Below, piece after piece: positions 34,700 to 44,173 of a stretch of 64,000 nucleotides of DNA; position 1 is the first letter of the stretch; every line of letters begins with the position of its first letter. The notes under the pieces were generated by a model. That model was not told the DNA's origin. It searched no databases and was given only the letters and a program-made list of their open reading frames with translations. The stretch lies in NCBI RefSeq assembly GCF_000938305.1, contig NZ_JYMT01000038.1, forward strand, positions 1 to 64,000. Reading direction: 5' to 3'. The stretch is from Bradyrhizobium sp. LTSP885. GTDB lineage: Bacteria > Pseudomonadota > Alphaproteobacteria > Rhizobiales > Xanthobacteraceae. The position numbers and the translations under genes are program-made.

Positions 34700-34898
34700 A
34701 TGTCGTGAACTCCTGATCAATCGCCTTTTCGCAGGGTGCTTGTTTTCGCAGGGAGCTATGCATCTTCCGGGCCAAATGGCCCGATCGCGATGATGATTGA
34801 CCCCTTTCAGGTAGCGCGGGCCACGGCGTTTGGCAACAATGCACACCCGCGACATTCGCCGCAATCGAATGCATGACGCGCGGCGACGGAGAGGTCCG

Positions 34899-36476
34899 AT
34901 GAACAGACGCGAATTCACCATGGCCATGCTGGCCTCGGGTGCAGCCATCCCGTTCGGTATCACGCGGGCAGCGGGCCAGACCCGCGGCGGGACGCTCAAC
35001 ACCATCATCCAGCCCGAGCCGCCGGTTTTGGTGACTGCGCTGAACCAGCAGCAGCCGACACTCACGCTCGGCGGCAAGATCTACGAGAGCCTCTTGAAAT
35101 ATGGCGCCGATCTCAAGCCGATGCCCGGCATGGCGCAATCCTGGGAGGTTTCGCCTGACGGCCTGACCTACACATTCAAGCTGTTTCCCGGCATCACCTT
35201 CCACGACGGCAAGCCGATGACGTCGGAAGACGTGGTGTTCAGCTGCATGACGCTGTTGAAGGAAACCCATCCGCGCGCGCGGCAGAACTTTTCCCGCGTG
35301 GCGTCGGCCGAAGCGCCCGATCCGCTCACCGTCGTGTTCAAGCTGAAGCAGCCGTTTGCGCCGTTCATCGGTTGCTTTGATTGCACGTCCGCCCCGATCG
35401 TGCCCAAGCACATCTACGAAGGCACCGACTACCGCAAGAACCCGCTGAACGACCAGGCGATCGGCACCGGTCCGTTCAAGCTCAAGGAGTGGGTGCGCGG
35501 CTCGCATGTTCACCTTGTCAGGCACGAGGGCTACTATCTCAAGGACCAGCCCTATCTCGATGAAATTCTGTACCGCGTGATTCCGGACGCCGCCTCCCGG
35601 GCGCTGGCGCTCGAAAACGGCACGGTCCAGCTCGCGCAATGGGCCGACGTCGAGTTCTACGACGTGCAGCGGTTCAAGACGCAGAAGAACCTCGAGGTGA
35701 CCACCAAGGGCTACGAATACTTCGCCCCGCATCAGTGGATCGAGATGAACAACCGCATTGCGCCGATGAACGACAAGCGGTTCCGGCAAGCGGTGATGCA
35801 CCTGATCGATCGCGACGCGTACAACAAGCGCGTCTATTTCGGCAACGCCAAGGTTGCGACCGGCCCGATTTCGTCGAAGACACGGTTCTACGATGCGAAT
35901 GTGAAGCGCTACGAATTCTCGACGGACAAGGCCAAGGCGCTGCTTGACGAGATGGGGCTCAAGCCCGACGCCAACGGCAAGCGCGCCGAGATCAATTACG
36001 TCGTGCCGCCCTACGGCGAGTCCTACCAGCGCGCCGGCGAGTTCTTCCGCCAGAGTTTTGCGCGCGTCGGCATCGACCTCGTCCTTGTCGGCACCGACAT
36101 GGCCGGCTGGGCGGACAAAGTCGGCAACTGGGACTACGAGATGACCCAGAACCTGCTCTATCAGCTTGGCGATCCCGCGCTCGGCGTCGCGCGCACCTAT
36201 ATTTCGTCGAACATCAAGAAGGGCATCCTGTTCTCGAACACGCAAGGCTATTCGAATCCTGAGGTCGACAAACTGTTCGACGAGGCCGCTGTGGCGCTCG
36301 ATGAAGCCAAGCGCCAGGAGCTTTACACCAAGGTGCAGCAGATCCTGGTCGAGGAGGTGCCCGTGGCCTGGACGCTCGAGATCGAATACCCCGTCATCTA
36401 CGACAAGGCGTTCAAGAACATCGTGACGACTGGTATCGGCTCGCACGAAACCTTCGGGTCGGTCTACAAATCGTGA
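34899..36476 (+). CDS. Family 5 (oligopeptide-type) ABC binding protein
   Basis: Periplasmic binding protein of 525 residues; starts at 34899 behind GGAGAGG. The N-terminus has a twin-arginine-like signal (MNRREFTMAMLASGAAIPFGITRAAGQ). SBP_bac_5 markers: LAQSWEVSPDGLTYTF-like region (MAQSWEVSPDGLTYTFKL), ITFHDGKPMTSEDVVFS and GTGPFKLKEWVRGSHVHLVRHEGYY. The ligand may be peptides, but the family also carries nickel, sugars and opines. Overlaps the next permease gene by four bases (GTGA). Confidence 0.9.
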   Translation: MNRREFTMAMLASGAAIPFGITRAAGQTRGGTLNTIIQPEPPVLVTALNQQQPTLTLGGKIYESLLKYGADLKPMPGMAQSWEVSPDGLTYTFKLFPGITFHDGKPMTSEDVVFSCMTLLKETHPRARQNFSRVASAEAPDPLTVVFKLKQPFAPFIGCFDCTSAPIVPKHIYEGTDYRKNPLNDQAIGTGPFKLKEWVRGSHVHLVRHEGYYLKDQPYLDEILYRVIPDAASRALALENGTVQLAQWADVEFYDVQRFKTQKNLEVTTKGYEYFAPHQWIEMNNRIAPMNDKRFRQAVMHLIDRDAYNKRVYFGNAKVATGPISSKTRFYDANVKRYEFSTDKAKALLDEMGLKPDANGKRAEINYVVPPYGESYQRAGEFFRQSFARVGIDLVLVGTDMAGWADKVGNWDYEMTQNLLYQLGDPALGVARTYISSNIKKGILFSNTQGYSNPEVDKLFDEAAVALDEAKRQELYTKVQQILVEEVPVAWTLEIEYPVIYDKAFKNIVTTGIGSHETFGSVYKS

Positions 36477-37474
36477 CCCGGCTCGGGAGCGTCGCGGCGT
36501 TCGGGCTTATGGCGATCAGCCGTATCGCCCAGCTTGTCGCCGTCATCCTCGTCATAGCGACGTTCAACTTCGTGCTGGTGCGGGCCGCACCCGGCGACCC
36601 GGCCCAGGTGATGGCCGGGCAATCCGGCGCATCCGATCCGAAGCTGCTGGACGATCTGCGCAAGGAGTATGGGCTCGACAAGCCGTATCTCGTGCAGCTC
36701 GCGAGCCAGCTCGGCCGCGTCCTCCGGCTCGATCTCGGCTACTCCTATCGACAGCGCCGCCCCGTCGTCGATCTCATCCTCGAGCGGCTTCCGGCGACGC
36801 TGTTGTTGACGGTGACGGCGTTCTGTCTTGCCCTGCTGATCGGCATCGTGCTCGGCGCGCTGGCCGGCCTCGCGGCCGGCAGCGTGCTTGATACGGTCTT
36901 TACCGTGCTCTCGCTGGTGCTCTACGCCACGCCGGTATTTTGGCTCGGCCTCATGCTTGTCCTCGTCTTCTCGGTGACGCTGGGCTGGCTGCCGCCGTTC
37001 GGCTATGAGACAATCAACGTCCAGCTCTCGCCGTTGCAGCATGTGCTCGACATCTTGATGCACATGATCATGCCGGTCACCTCGCTGACGGCGATCTATC
37101 TGGCGATCTATGCGCGGCTGATGCGATCCTCGATCATCGAAGTCGCCCAGCAGGATTTCATCAAGACGGCGCGCGCCAAGGGCTTGTCCGGGTCGCGCAT
37201 TGTGGTCGGTCACATGCTGCGCAATGCGCTGGTGCCGGTCGTGACCGTTGCCGGCATGCAAGCCGGCGCGCTGGTCGGGGGCGCCGTGGTGATCGAGACG
37301 GTATTTGCCTGGCCCGGCCTCGGCCGCCTCACCTTTGAGGCCCTGCTGCAGCGCGACTATCCGGTCCTGCTCGGCATCTTCCTGGTGCTGTCGATCGTCG
37401 TGATCGTGCTCAACCTGCTTACCGACCTGGTTTACCGGCTGATCGATCCACGCATGACGACGGGAGCGGCGTGA
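36473..37474 (+). CDS. ABC transporter permease (DppB/OppB type)
   Basis: Inner-membrane permease of 333 residues with about six helices and the EAA loop EVAQQDFIKTARAKGLSGSRIVVGHMLRNALVP. N-terminal ISRIAQLVAVILVIATFNFVLVRAAPGDP is the DppB hallmark. GTG start overlaps the binding-protein stop, implying translational coupling. Confidence 0.92.
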   Translation: MTRLGSVAAFGLMAISRIAQLVAVILVIATFNFVLVRAAPGDPAQVMAGQSGASDPKLLDDLRKEYGLDKPYLVQLASQLGRVLRLDLGYSYRQRRPVVDLILERLPATLLLTVTAFCLALLIGIVLGALAGLAAGSVLDTVFTVLSLVLYATPVFWLGLMLVLVFSVTLGWLPPFGYETINVQLSPLQHVLDILMHMIMPVTSLTAIYLAIYARLMRSSIIEVAQQDFIKTARAKGLSGSRIVVGHMLRNALVPVVTVAGMQAGALVGGAVVIETVFAWPGLGRLTFEALLQRDYPVLLGIFLVLSIVVIVLNLLTDLVYRLIDPRMTTGAA

Positions 37475-38307
37475 TGGATACGATCCGCGCCTTCCTGCGT
37501 CATCCGAGCGGAATGATCGGGCTTGTCCTGCTGCTGATCGTCCTGATCGTGGCGATTCTCGCGCCGACCATGTTTCCGGTCTCTCCGTGGGAGATGGTCG
37601 GTGCTCCCTTCACGCCGCCCGGCGAGGACGGCATGTGGCTCGGCGGCGATACGCTCGGCCGCGATGTCGCCGCCGGCGTGGCCTATGGGGCGCGGGTCTC
37701 GCTCCTGATCGGCATTGCGTCGGCGCTTGCGGCGATGGCGATCGGCGTCGTCGTCGGCGCAATCTCGGGCTATTTCGGCGGCAAGATCGATCTCGTGCTG
37801 ATGCGAATGACGGAATTGTTCCAGACCATTCCGGCCTTCATTCTGGCGATACTCCTGGTCGCGACCTTCAATCCGTCGCTGCTCACCATCATCCTGACGA
37901 TCGGCGCGGTGAGCTGGCCGCCACTGGCGCGGCTGACGCGCGCGGAGTTCCTGCGGCTGCGGCACCGCGAATTCGTCGAGGCCGCGCTGTGCCAGGGCGA
38001 GCGCACCTGGCGTATCGTGATCGGCCATATCCTGCCGAATGCGATCTCGCCGATCCTGGTCGTGACGTCGCTGACGGTCGCCACCGCGATCCTGTTGGAA
38101 AGCGCGCTGTCCTTCATGGGGCTCGGCGATCCCAATCTGATGTCATGGGGCTTCATGATCGGCGCGGGGCGTACTGTGATCCGGAACGCCTGGTGGATGA
38201 GCGTGTTTCCGGGACTGGCCATCCTGATCACCGTGCTGGCGATCAATTTGTTCGGAGAAGGATTGTCCGACGTGCTCAATCCGCGGGTCTCGAGGCGCCG
38301 GACATGA
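37474..38307 (+). CDS. ABC transporter permease (DppC/OppC type)
   Basis: Second permease, 277 residues. The start ATG at 37474 overlaps the previous TGA; GTG at 37471 is the alternative. It contains TLGRDVAAGVAYGARVSLLIG and the EAA loop EFVEAALCQGERTWRIVIGHILPNAISP. Cys in ALCQG where Gly/Ala-Arg-Ala is usual is a minor oddity. Overlaps the ATPase gene by four bases (ATGA). Confidence 0.92.
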   Translation: MDTIRAFLRHPSGMIGLVLLLIVLIVAILAPTMFPVSPWEMVGAPFTPPGEDGMWLGGDTLGRDVAAGVAYGARVSLLIGIASALAAMAIGVVVGAISGYFGGKIDLVLMRMTELFQTIPAFILAILLVATFNPSLLTIILTIGAVSWPPLARLTRAEFLRLRHREFVEAALCQGERTWRIVIGHILPNAISPILVVTSLTVATAILLESALSFMGLGDPNLMSWGFMIGAGRTVIRNAWWMSVFPGLAILITVLAINLFGEGLSDVLNPRVSRRRT

Positions 38308-39992
38308 GCGAAGCTGTGCAAGCCAATGCGCCGGTGCTGTCGGTCGAGGCGCTGTCGATCGCGCTGCCTGAGGGCGGTGACCGCGCGCTGGCGGTGGAGA
38401 ACGTCTCGTTCGAGATCAGGCCCAATGAGGTGGTCTGTCTGGTCGGCGAATCCGGCTCCGGCAAGTCGATGATTGCCCACGCGGTGCTGTCGCTGCTGCC
38501 GAGGGGCGTCGGCATCGCGTCCGGCGTGGTGACGGTCGCGGGGCAGGATCCATCAAAGCTCGACCGGCGCGCGCTGCGGAGCCTGCGCGGCGGGGACGCC
38601 GCGATGATCTTCCAGGAGCCGTTGTCCTCGCTCAATCCACTCAAGCGCGTCGGCAAGCAGATCGAGGAGATGATCGCGGCCCACCAGCGCCCTGTGCCGT
38701 CAGGGCCCGAAGTGAAGCAGCGGGTACAGACGCTGCTGACGCAGGTCGGTCTGCCCAACCCGCAGCTGCTGGAGAAGAGCTATCCGTTCGAACTGTCAGG
38801 CGGCCAACGCCAGCGCGTGATGATTGCGATGGCGATGGCCAACCGGCCCGCGCTGCTGATCGCCGACGAGCCGACAACGGCACTCGATGTCACAACGCAG
38901 CGTCAGATTCTCCGCCTGATCGATGATCTCCGGCGCGAGCGCGGCATGGGCGTGCTGCTGATCACCCATGATTTTGGCGTCGTCGCCGACGTCGCCGATC
39001 GCGTCGTGGTGCTGCGCCACGGCAAGGTGGTCGAGCAGGGGACGGTCGACGAGGTGCTGCGCAATCCCAAAGCGGCCTACACGCGCGAACTGATCGATGC
39101 GGTGCCGAAGGCGCGCTTTGCGGATATCCATGGCAGGGTCGTGCGTCCCGAACCGCTGCTGGAGGTGGTCGGCCTGCAGAAGACATTCCGGGTCAAGCGC
39201 GGCTGGTTGCAGCCGCCACGCGAAGTCCTCGCTGCTGACGGTATCTCGCTGACCTTGCACGAGGGCGAGACGCTCGCAGTCGTCGGTGAGTCCGGCTCCG
39301 GCAAATCGACGCTCGGGCGCATGATCCTGCGGCTTACCGAGCCTGATAGCGGTGCCATCCGGTTCGGTGATCAGGACCTCAGGCAGTTGCGCGGCGAAGC
39401 GCTGCGCCAGGCGCGGCGGCAGCTCCAGATCGTGTTCCAGGACCCGTTTGCGAGCCTCGATCCCCGCCAGAAGGTCGGCGATGCCGTCGCGCGCGGTCCG
39501 ATGGCTTACGGCACGTCGCGCGCTGATGCGATGGAACTGGCGAAGAAGCTGCTGGTGCGGGTCGGATTGTCTGATGCCGCCGCGGGTCGTTATCCGCACG
39601 AATTTTCGGGCGGCCAGCGCCAGCGCATCTGCATCGCGCGGGCGCTGGCGCTCAAGCCGCGGGTGCTGATCGCCGACGAGGCGGTGTCGGCGCTCGATGT
39701 CTCGGTGCAGGCCCAGGTGCTGGCGCTGCTCGCCGAGCTGCGCCAGGAGATGCAGCTCGCCATGATCTTCATCACCCACGATCTGCGCATCGCCGCCGAG
39801 ATCGCCGACCGCGTCATCGTGCTGCAGAAGGGACGTATCGTCGAGGAAGGCTTGACGGCCGATGTCTTCACCGCGCCGCGCCAGGCCTATACCCGCGACC
39901 TGCTCGACGCGATTCCGGGCCGCAGCTTCTTCGATCAGCCGGGTTTCGCGGTTACGCCCGAGGCCCAGGCCGCGGTCGGGGTCATCTCATGA
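38304..39992 (+). CDS. Fused double ABC ATPase (DppD-DppF type)
   Basis: Protein of 562 residues holding two complete nucleotide-binding domains. First: Walker A GESGSGKS, signature LSGGQRQRVM, Walker B LLIADEPTTALD. Second (from about residue 285): GESGSGKSTLGR, FSGGQRQRICIARAL, LIADEAVSALD. In the second Walker B the usual DEP-T is DEAVS, a common variant. The fusion replaces separate D and F subunits and completes a self-contained importer with the three genes upstream. The start ATG at 38304 overlaps the permease stop. Confidence 0.92.
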   Translation: MSEAVQANAPVLSVEALSIALPEGGDRALAVENVSFEIRPNEVVCLVGESGSGKSMIAHAVLSLLPRGVGIASGVVTVAGQDPSKLDRRALRSLRGGDAAMIFQEPLSSLNPLKRVGKQIEEMIAAHQRPVPSGPEVKQRVQTLLTQVGLPNPQLLEKSYPFELSGGQRQRVMIAMAMANRPALLIADEPTTALDVTTQRQILRLIDDLRRERGMGVLLITHDFGVVADVADRVVVLRHGKVVEQGTVDEVLRNPKAAYTRELIDAVPKARFADIHGRVVRPEPLLEVVGLQKTFRVKRGWLQPPREVLAADGISLTLHEGETLAVVGESGSGKSTLGRMILRLTEPDSGAIRFGDQDLRQLRGEALRQARRQLQIVFQDPFASLDPRQKVGDAVARGPMAYGTSRADAMELAKKLLVRVGLSDAAAGRYPHEFSGGQRQRICIARALALKPRVLIADEAVSALDVSVQAQVLALLAELRQEMQLAMIFITHDLRIAAEIADRVIVLQKGRIVEEGLTADVFTAPRQAYTRDLLDAIPGRSFFDQPGFAVTPEAQAAVGVIS

Positions 39993-40045
39993 CGGATGCC
40001 GATTTTAACGGTTTGGGTATAGACTGACAGAATGGGAGGTTCGCT

Positions 40046-40681
40046 ATGAACAGACATGTCGCCAGCGACAAACCGCCGGTCAAGTCACCGGAGGATCTTC
40101 GCGCGCATTTCGGGCAAGTAAGCCCGCTCGCCGAAAAGAAGGTCCTCAATCATATCGACAAGTTCTGCCGCGACTTCATCGCGCTGTCGCCATTCCTGGT
40201 CATCGCCACCAGCGATGGCAAGGGCCACGCCGATGCCAGTCCGCGCGGCGATGCGCCAGGCTTCGTCGCCGTGATCGACGACAAGACGCTGCTGATCCCG
40301 GACCGGCGCGGCAACAACCGCGTCGACACCTTCAGCAACATCCTGGCCTCGCCCGGAATCGGCCTGATCTTCCTGGTGCCCGGCATCAACGAAACGCTGC
40401 GCATCAACGGCCGCGCGGAGATCTCGCAGGAGCCGGACCTGCTGACGCCGCTGACGGTGCAGAACGTCACGCCGGTCATCGGGCTGAAGGTGCATGTCGA
40501 TGAAACCTATTTCCATTGCGGCAAGGCGCTGATGCGCTCGAAGCTTTGGAATCCCGCCACCCAGGTCGAGCGTCACAGCTTTCCGACGCTCGGCCGGATC
40601 ATTGCCGAGCAGACCGCCGCGGTTGAGGTCGAGGTCGCCGAGAAGACGATGGAAGAGGCCTACCGGACGAGACTCTACTAG
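40046..40681 (+). CDS. FMN-binding pyridoxamine-oxidase-like protein
   Basis: Protein of 211 residues with the split-barrel fold: FLVIATSDGKGHADASPRGDAPGFVAVIDDKTLLIPDRRGNNRVDTFSNIL and GLIFLVPGINETLRINGRAEI, then LKVHVDETYFHCGKALMRSKLW. This is the subgroup annotated as pyridoxamine 5'-phosphate oxidase-related rather than true PdxH. It is probably an FMN or F420-like cofactor protein of unknown substrate. GGGAGG precedes the ATG. It follows the transporter operon after 53 bases and may be transcribed with it. Confidence 0.82.
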   Translation: MNRHVASDKPPVKSPEDLRAHFGQVSPLAEKKVLNHIDKFCRDFIALSPFLVIATSDGKGHADASPRGDAPGFVAVIDDKTLLIPDRRGNNRVDTFSNILASPGIGLIFLVPGINETLRINGRAEISQEPDLLTPLTVQNVTPVIGLKVHVDETYFHCGKALMRSKLWNPATQVERHSFPTLGRIIAEQTAAVEVEVAEKTMEEAYRTRLY

Positions 40682-40712
40682 AGCCTTTTCGGTTCTGATT
40701 GAATCAGAACCG
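40679..40712. repeat. Stop-overlapping hairpin repeat 'TAGAGC...'
   Basis: The TAG stop (40679-40681) of the FMN protein begins TAGAGCCTTTT, followed by a perfect dyad CGGTTCTGATT-G-AATCAGAACCG (40690-40712). It can act as a terminator stem but lacks a T tract. Confidence 0.7.
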
Positions 40713-41001
40713 AAGCCACAATCTCGTCATGCCCGGCCTTGTGCCGGGCATCTACGTCTTGATTTCCAGGAAAGAAAGACGTGGATGGCCGGGACAAGCC
40801 CGGCCATGACGGTGTGGAAACGTCTGCGTCAAAGCCGAGGGACGCTTGTGCGACTTCGGAATAGTGGAATTATGCCGCTGAGTTGCCCGACATGTCAAGT
40901 TGTCGTGTCGAGCGCCGGCAGCCGCCGGCTACTTTGCATGGGGTTGTTTTCGATATTTTGGTAGTGAACCCCCGCGGAGGCACCACACTCGCGCCCTGAG
41001 C
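40682..41001. other. 320-base gap filled by repeats
   Basis: Gap between convergent genes (FMN protein and RND pump). It holds the hairpin at 40690-40712, the repeat at 40725-40810, and at 40860-40960 a stretch (ATTATGCCGCTGAGTTGCCC..., CGCCGGCAGCCGCCGGC) that looks like another dispersed element. No gene seen. Confidence 0.5.
40725..40810. repeat. Palindromic repeat 'CGTCATGCCCGGC'
   Basis: Arms TCGTCATGCCCGGCCTTG and AAGCCCGGCCATGACGG with inner TGCCGGGCAT / ATGGCCGGGA and CTACGTCTT / AAGACGTGG; one copy in the window. Confidence 0.75.
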
Positions 41002-44000
41002 TCACTCCGCCGCGGGCGAGATCATGGTCGGCGGCGGGCCGGGTGGTCCCTTGGCCGATGGTTCGGCGCGATGCTCGTTCGGGGGCAGCTCGTCGTCGGC
41101 GTGAGACACCACGAGCCGCTTGCCGAAGCGCCAGATCAGGGCGCCGAGGTCGTCCATCACCATGAACATCGCCGGTACGAACACCAGCGACAGCACGGTC
41201 GAGAAGATCAGGCCGCCGATCACGGCGAGCGCCATCGGCGAGCGGAATTCACCACCGGCGCCGAAGGCGAGCGCCGACGGCATCATGCCGGCGGCCATCG
41301 CGATCGTGGTCATCACGATCGGGCGGGCACGTTTCATGCCGGCGTCGATCATCGCCTCCTCGCGCGGCTTGCCGTCGCGGATCGCCTCCACCGCGAACTC
41401 CACCAGCATGATGGCGTTCTTGGTGACGATGCCCATCAGCATCAGGATGCCGATCCAAACCGGCGTGGTGAGCTGCTTGCCGGTCAACAGCAGTGCTGCG
41501 ATCGCGCCGCCGATCGACAGCGGCAGCGAGAACAGGATGGTGATCGGCTGCAGGAAGGTGCCGAACAGCAGCACCAGCACCGCATAGACCATCATCAGGC
41601 CGGCGGTGATCGCGGTGGCAAAGCCGTCGGACAGTTCGGCGAGGCTTTCGGCGTCGCCGGACGGGCTGACCTTGACGCCCTTGGGCAAGCTCTTCATGAC
41701 AGGCAGGTCGTAGATCAGCTTGGTGGCGTCGCCGAGCGCGGCATTGCCGACGAGATCGGCGGCGACGGTCGCTTGCCGCTCGCGGTCGTAGCGGTTGATG
41801 CTGGTCGGGCCCTGGTCGAGCTGGATGTCGGCGACCACAGACAGCGGCACGCCGCCGCGCTCACCACGCTGGCCGAGCGGCACGCGCAACTGCTGCAGCA
41901 TCTGCAAATCGCTGCGCGCATTGTCCTCGAGCTGGACGCGGATCGGCACCTGGCGGTCGCCGGCGTCGAATTTGGCCAGCGCGGGGCCGACGTCGCCGAT
42001 GGTGGCGACGCGGATGGTCTGCGACAGGCTCTCGGTCGAGACGCCGAGCCTTGCTGCAAGCTCGGCGCGCGGACGGATGCGCAGCTCGGGCCGGTCGAGC
42101 GAGGTCTCCGAGATCACGTTGGCGATGATCGGGATCCGCTTCATCTGCGTCGCCAGCTCGCTGGCAACGTTGTTGACGATGTTGCTGTCGATGCCGGTGA
42201 CAACGAGCGAAATCGCGCGCAAGCCGTTCTCGTCGAGGAACCAGAACCTGATGTCAGGCACGTTCTCGAGCTCGTTGCCGATCGCAAGCTCGAGCTGGCG
42301 CTGAGTGATCTTGCGGTCGGTCTTCGGCGTGTAGTTGATGATCAGCGCCGCGCGGCGCACCTCCAGCGTGCCCGGCGGCACGCGGCCGCCGTCGACGAAG
42401 ATGCTGCGCACCTCGGGCCGCTTGCGCAGGCGCGCCACGATCTCCTCGGTGACCTTCTCGGTATAGGCCAGCTGCGAGCCCGGCGGCAGCTCCATCGCCA
42501 GCAGCGAGCGGGCGGTGTCCTGCGCCGGCAGGAAGCCCTGCGGCAGCAGCGTGATGCTCCAGATCGACGCGGCGAACACGCCGAATCCAACCAGCACCGT
42601 GATGAAGTGGTGTTTCACCGACCATGTGACGAGGCTGTGATAGGCGCGCAGGATGCGGCCGGGCGCCGGGTCGTCATGCTCATGGTGCTTGAGGAAATAG
42701 GCGGCCAGCATCGGCGTGACGAAGCGCGCGGCGAGCAGCGAGAAGAACACCTGCACCGAGACGGTGATGCCGAACTGCTTGAAGAACTGCCCGGCGATCC
42801 CGGACATGAAGCTCGCCGGCGCGAAGATCGCGATGATCGTCAGCGAGATCGCGATCACGGCAAGGCCGATCTCGTCGGCGGCTTCGAGCGCCGCGCGGTA
42901 CGGCGTCTTGCCCATCCGCATGTGGCGGACGATGTTCTCGATCTCGACGATGGCGTCGTCGACCAGGATGCCGGTCGACAACGTGATGGCGAGGAAGGAG
43001 ACCAGATTGAGCGAGAAGCCGAGCAGGTCCATCGCCCAGAACGCCGGGAAGATCGACAGCGGCAGCGAGACCGCGGCGATCAGCGTGGCTCTGATGTCGC
43101 GCAGGAACAGCAGCACGATGATGACGGCGAGGATCGCGCCCTCGAACAGGGTCGAGATCGCGGCCTCGTAATTGCCCTTGGTGAATTCGACCGAGGTGTC
43201 GATCAGCTTGAGATCGACGTCGGGATAGGCGGCCTTCAGCGCCTCGATGCGCTTCTGCACCGCGGCCGCGACCACCACGTCGCTGGCGCCCTTGGAGCGC
43301 TTGATGCCGAGCGCCACCACCGGCTCGCCGTTGAAGCGGGCGAAGGTGCGGCGGTCGGCGATGGTGTCGGTGACGGTGCCGAGATCGTCGAGCCGCACCT
43401 CGCCGCCGCCGAACAATGGAATCATGGTGCCGGCAAGCTCGTTCAGCGTCTTGGCGCCGGCCAGCGTCCGGATCGCCTGGTCGTTCTTGCCGATCTCGGC
43501 GCGGCCGCCGGCGAGGTCGACATTGCTGCCGCGCAGGATCTGGCTGACATTGACCGCGGTGAGCCCCACCGCCTGCAGCTTGTCGGGATCGAGCGAGACC
43601 AGAATCTCGCGCTCGACACCGCCGATACGCTCGACTTGCGCCACGCCGCGTACGCCCTGCAGCGCGCGCTTGACCACGTCGTCGACAAAATAAGACAGCT
43701 GCTCCGGTGTCTTGCCGGGCGAGATCGCCGCATAGGTGACGATCGGCAGGCCGATCACGTCGACGCGCTGGATCAACGGTTCGGTGACGTTCTGCGGCAG
43801 GTTGGCGCGCACCCGCGTCACCGCGTCCTTGACGTCGTTCAGCGCGCGGTCGGTGTTGGTCTCCAGCGCGAACTGGATCGTGGTGACCGACAGGCCGTCG
43901 GTGATCGAGGACGAGATGTGGCGGACGCCCTCGACGCCGGAGACGCCGTCTTCGATGGTCTTGGTGACCTGCGATTCAAGTTCCGAGGGTGCTGCGCCGA

Positions 44001-44160
44001 ATTGCGAGACCGCGACCGAGATCACCGGAATGTCGGCGCTCGGCAGCCGCGTCACCGCGAGCTTGGTGAAGGAGACCCAGCCCAGCACCAGCAGGATGAT
44101 CGAGAACACGATCGAGGGAAGCGGGTTCCGGATCGACCATGCCGAAATGTTCAAAGCCAT
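41002..44160 (-). CDS. RND multidrug efflux pump subunit (HAE1 family)
   Basis: Inner-membrane drug/proton antiporter of 1052 residues. Twelve helices with two large periplasmic loops (about 35-335 and 560-870). RND motifs visible: GWVSFTKLAVTRLPSADIPVISV near the start, proton-relay pair Asp-Asp in LSTGILVDDAIVEIENIVRH, and GIVTKNAIMLVEFA in the second half. Start at 44160 rather than 43 codons earlier, because MALNISAWSIRNP is the standard beginning and the earlier stretch overlaps the adaptor gene. It follows its adaptor by 13 bases. No outer-membrane channel gene is adjacent, so it probably shares one encoded elsewhere. Confidence 0.93.
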   Translation of the reverse strand: MALNISAWSIRNPLPSIVFSIILLVLGWVSFTKLAVTRLPSADIPVISVAVSQFGAAPSELESQVTKTIEDGVSGVEGVRHISSSITDGLSVTTIQFALETNTDRALNDVKDAVTRVRANLPQNVTEPLIQRVDVIGLPIVTYAAISPGKTPEQLSYFVDDVVKRALQGVRGVAQVERIGGVEREILVSLDPDKLQAVGLTAVNVSQILRGSNVDLAGGRAEIGKNDQAIRTLAGAKTLNELAGTMIPLFGGGEVRLDDLGTVTDTIADRRTFARFNGEPVVALGIKRSKGASDVVVAAAVQKRIEALKAAYPDVDLKLIDTSVEFTKGNYEAAISTLFEGAILAVIIVLLFLRDIRATLIAAVSLPLSIFPAFWAMDLLGFSLNLVSFLAITLSTGILVDDAIVEIENIVRHMRMGKTPYRAALEAADEIGLAVIAISLTIIAIFAPASFMSGIAGQFFKQFGITVSVQVFFSLLAARFVTPMLAAYFLKHHEHDDPAPGRILRAYHSLVTWSVKHHFITVLVGFGVFAASIWSITLLPQGFLPAQDTARSLLAMELPPGSQLAYTEKVTEEIVARLRKRPEVRSIFVDGGRVPPGTLEVRRAALIINYTPKTDRKITQRQLELAIGNELENVPDIRFWFLDENGLRAISLVVTGIDSNIVNNVASELATQMKRIPIIANVISETSLDRPELRIRPRAELAARLGVSTESLSQTIRVATIGDVGPALAKFDAGDRQVPIRVQLEDNARSDLQMLQQLRVPLGQRGERGGVPLSVVADIQLDQGPTSINRYDRERQATVAADLVGNAALGDATKLIYDLPVMKSLPKGVKVSPSGDAESLAELSDGFATAITAGLMMVYAVLVLLFGTFLQPITILFSLPLSIGGAIAALLLTGKQLTTPVWIGILMLMGIVTKNAIMLVEFAVEAIRDGKPREEAMIDAGMKRARPIVMTTIAMAAGMMPSALAFGAGGEFRSPMALAVIGGLIFSTVLSLVFVPAMFMVMDDLGALIWRFGKRLVVSHADDELPPNEHRAEPSAKGPPGPPPTMISPAAE

Positions 44161-44173
44161 GAGCGTGCCCGGA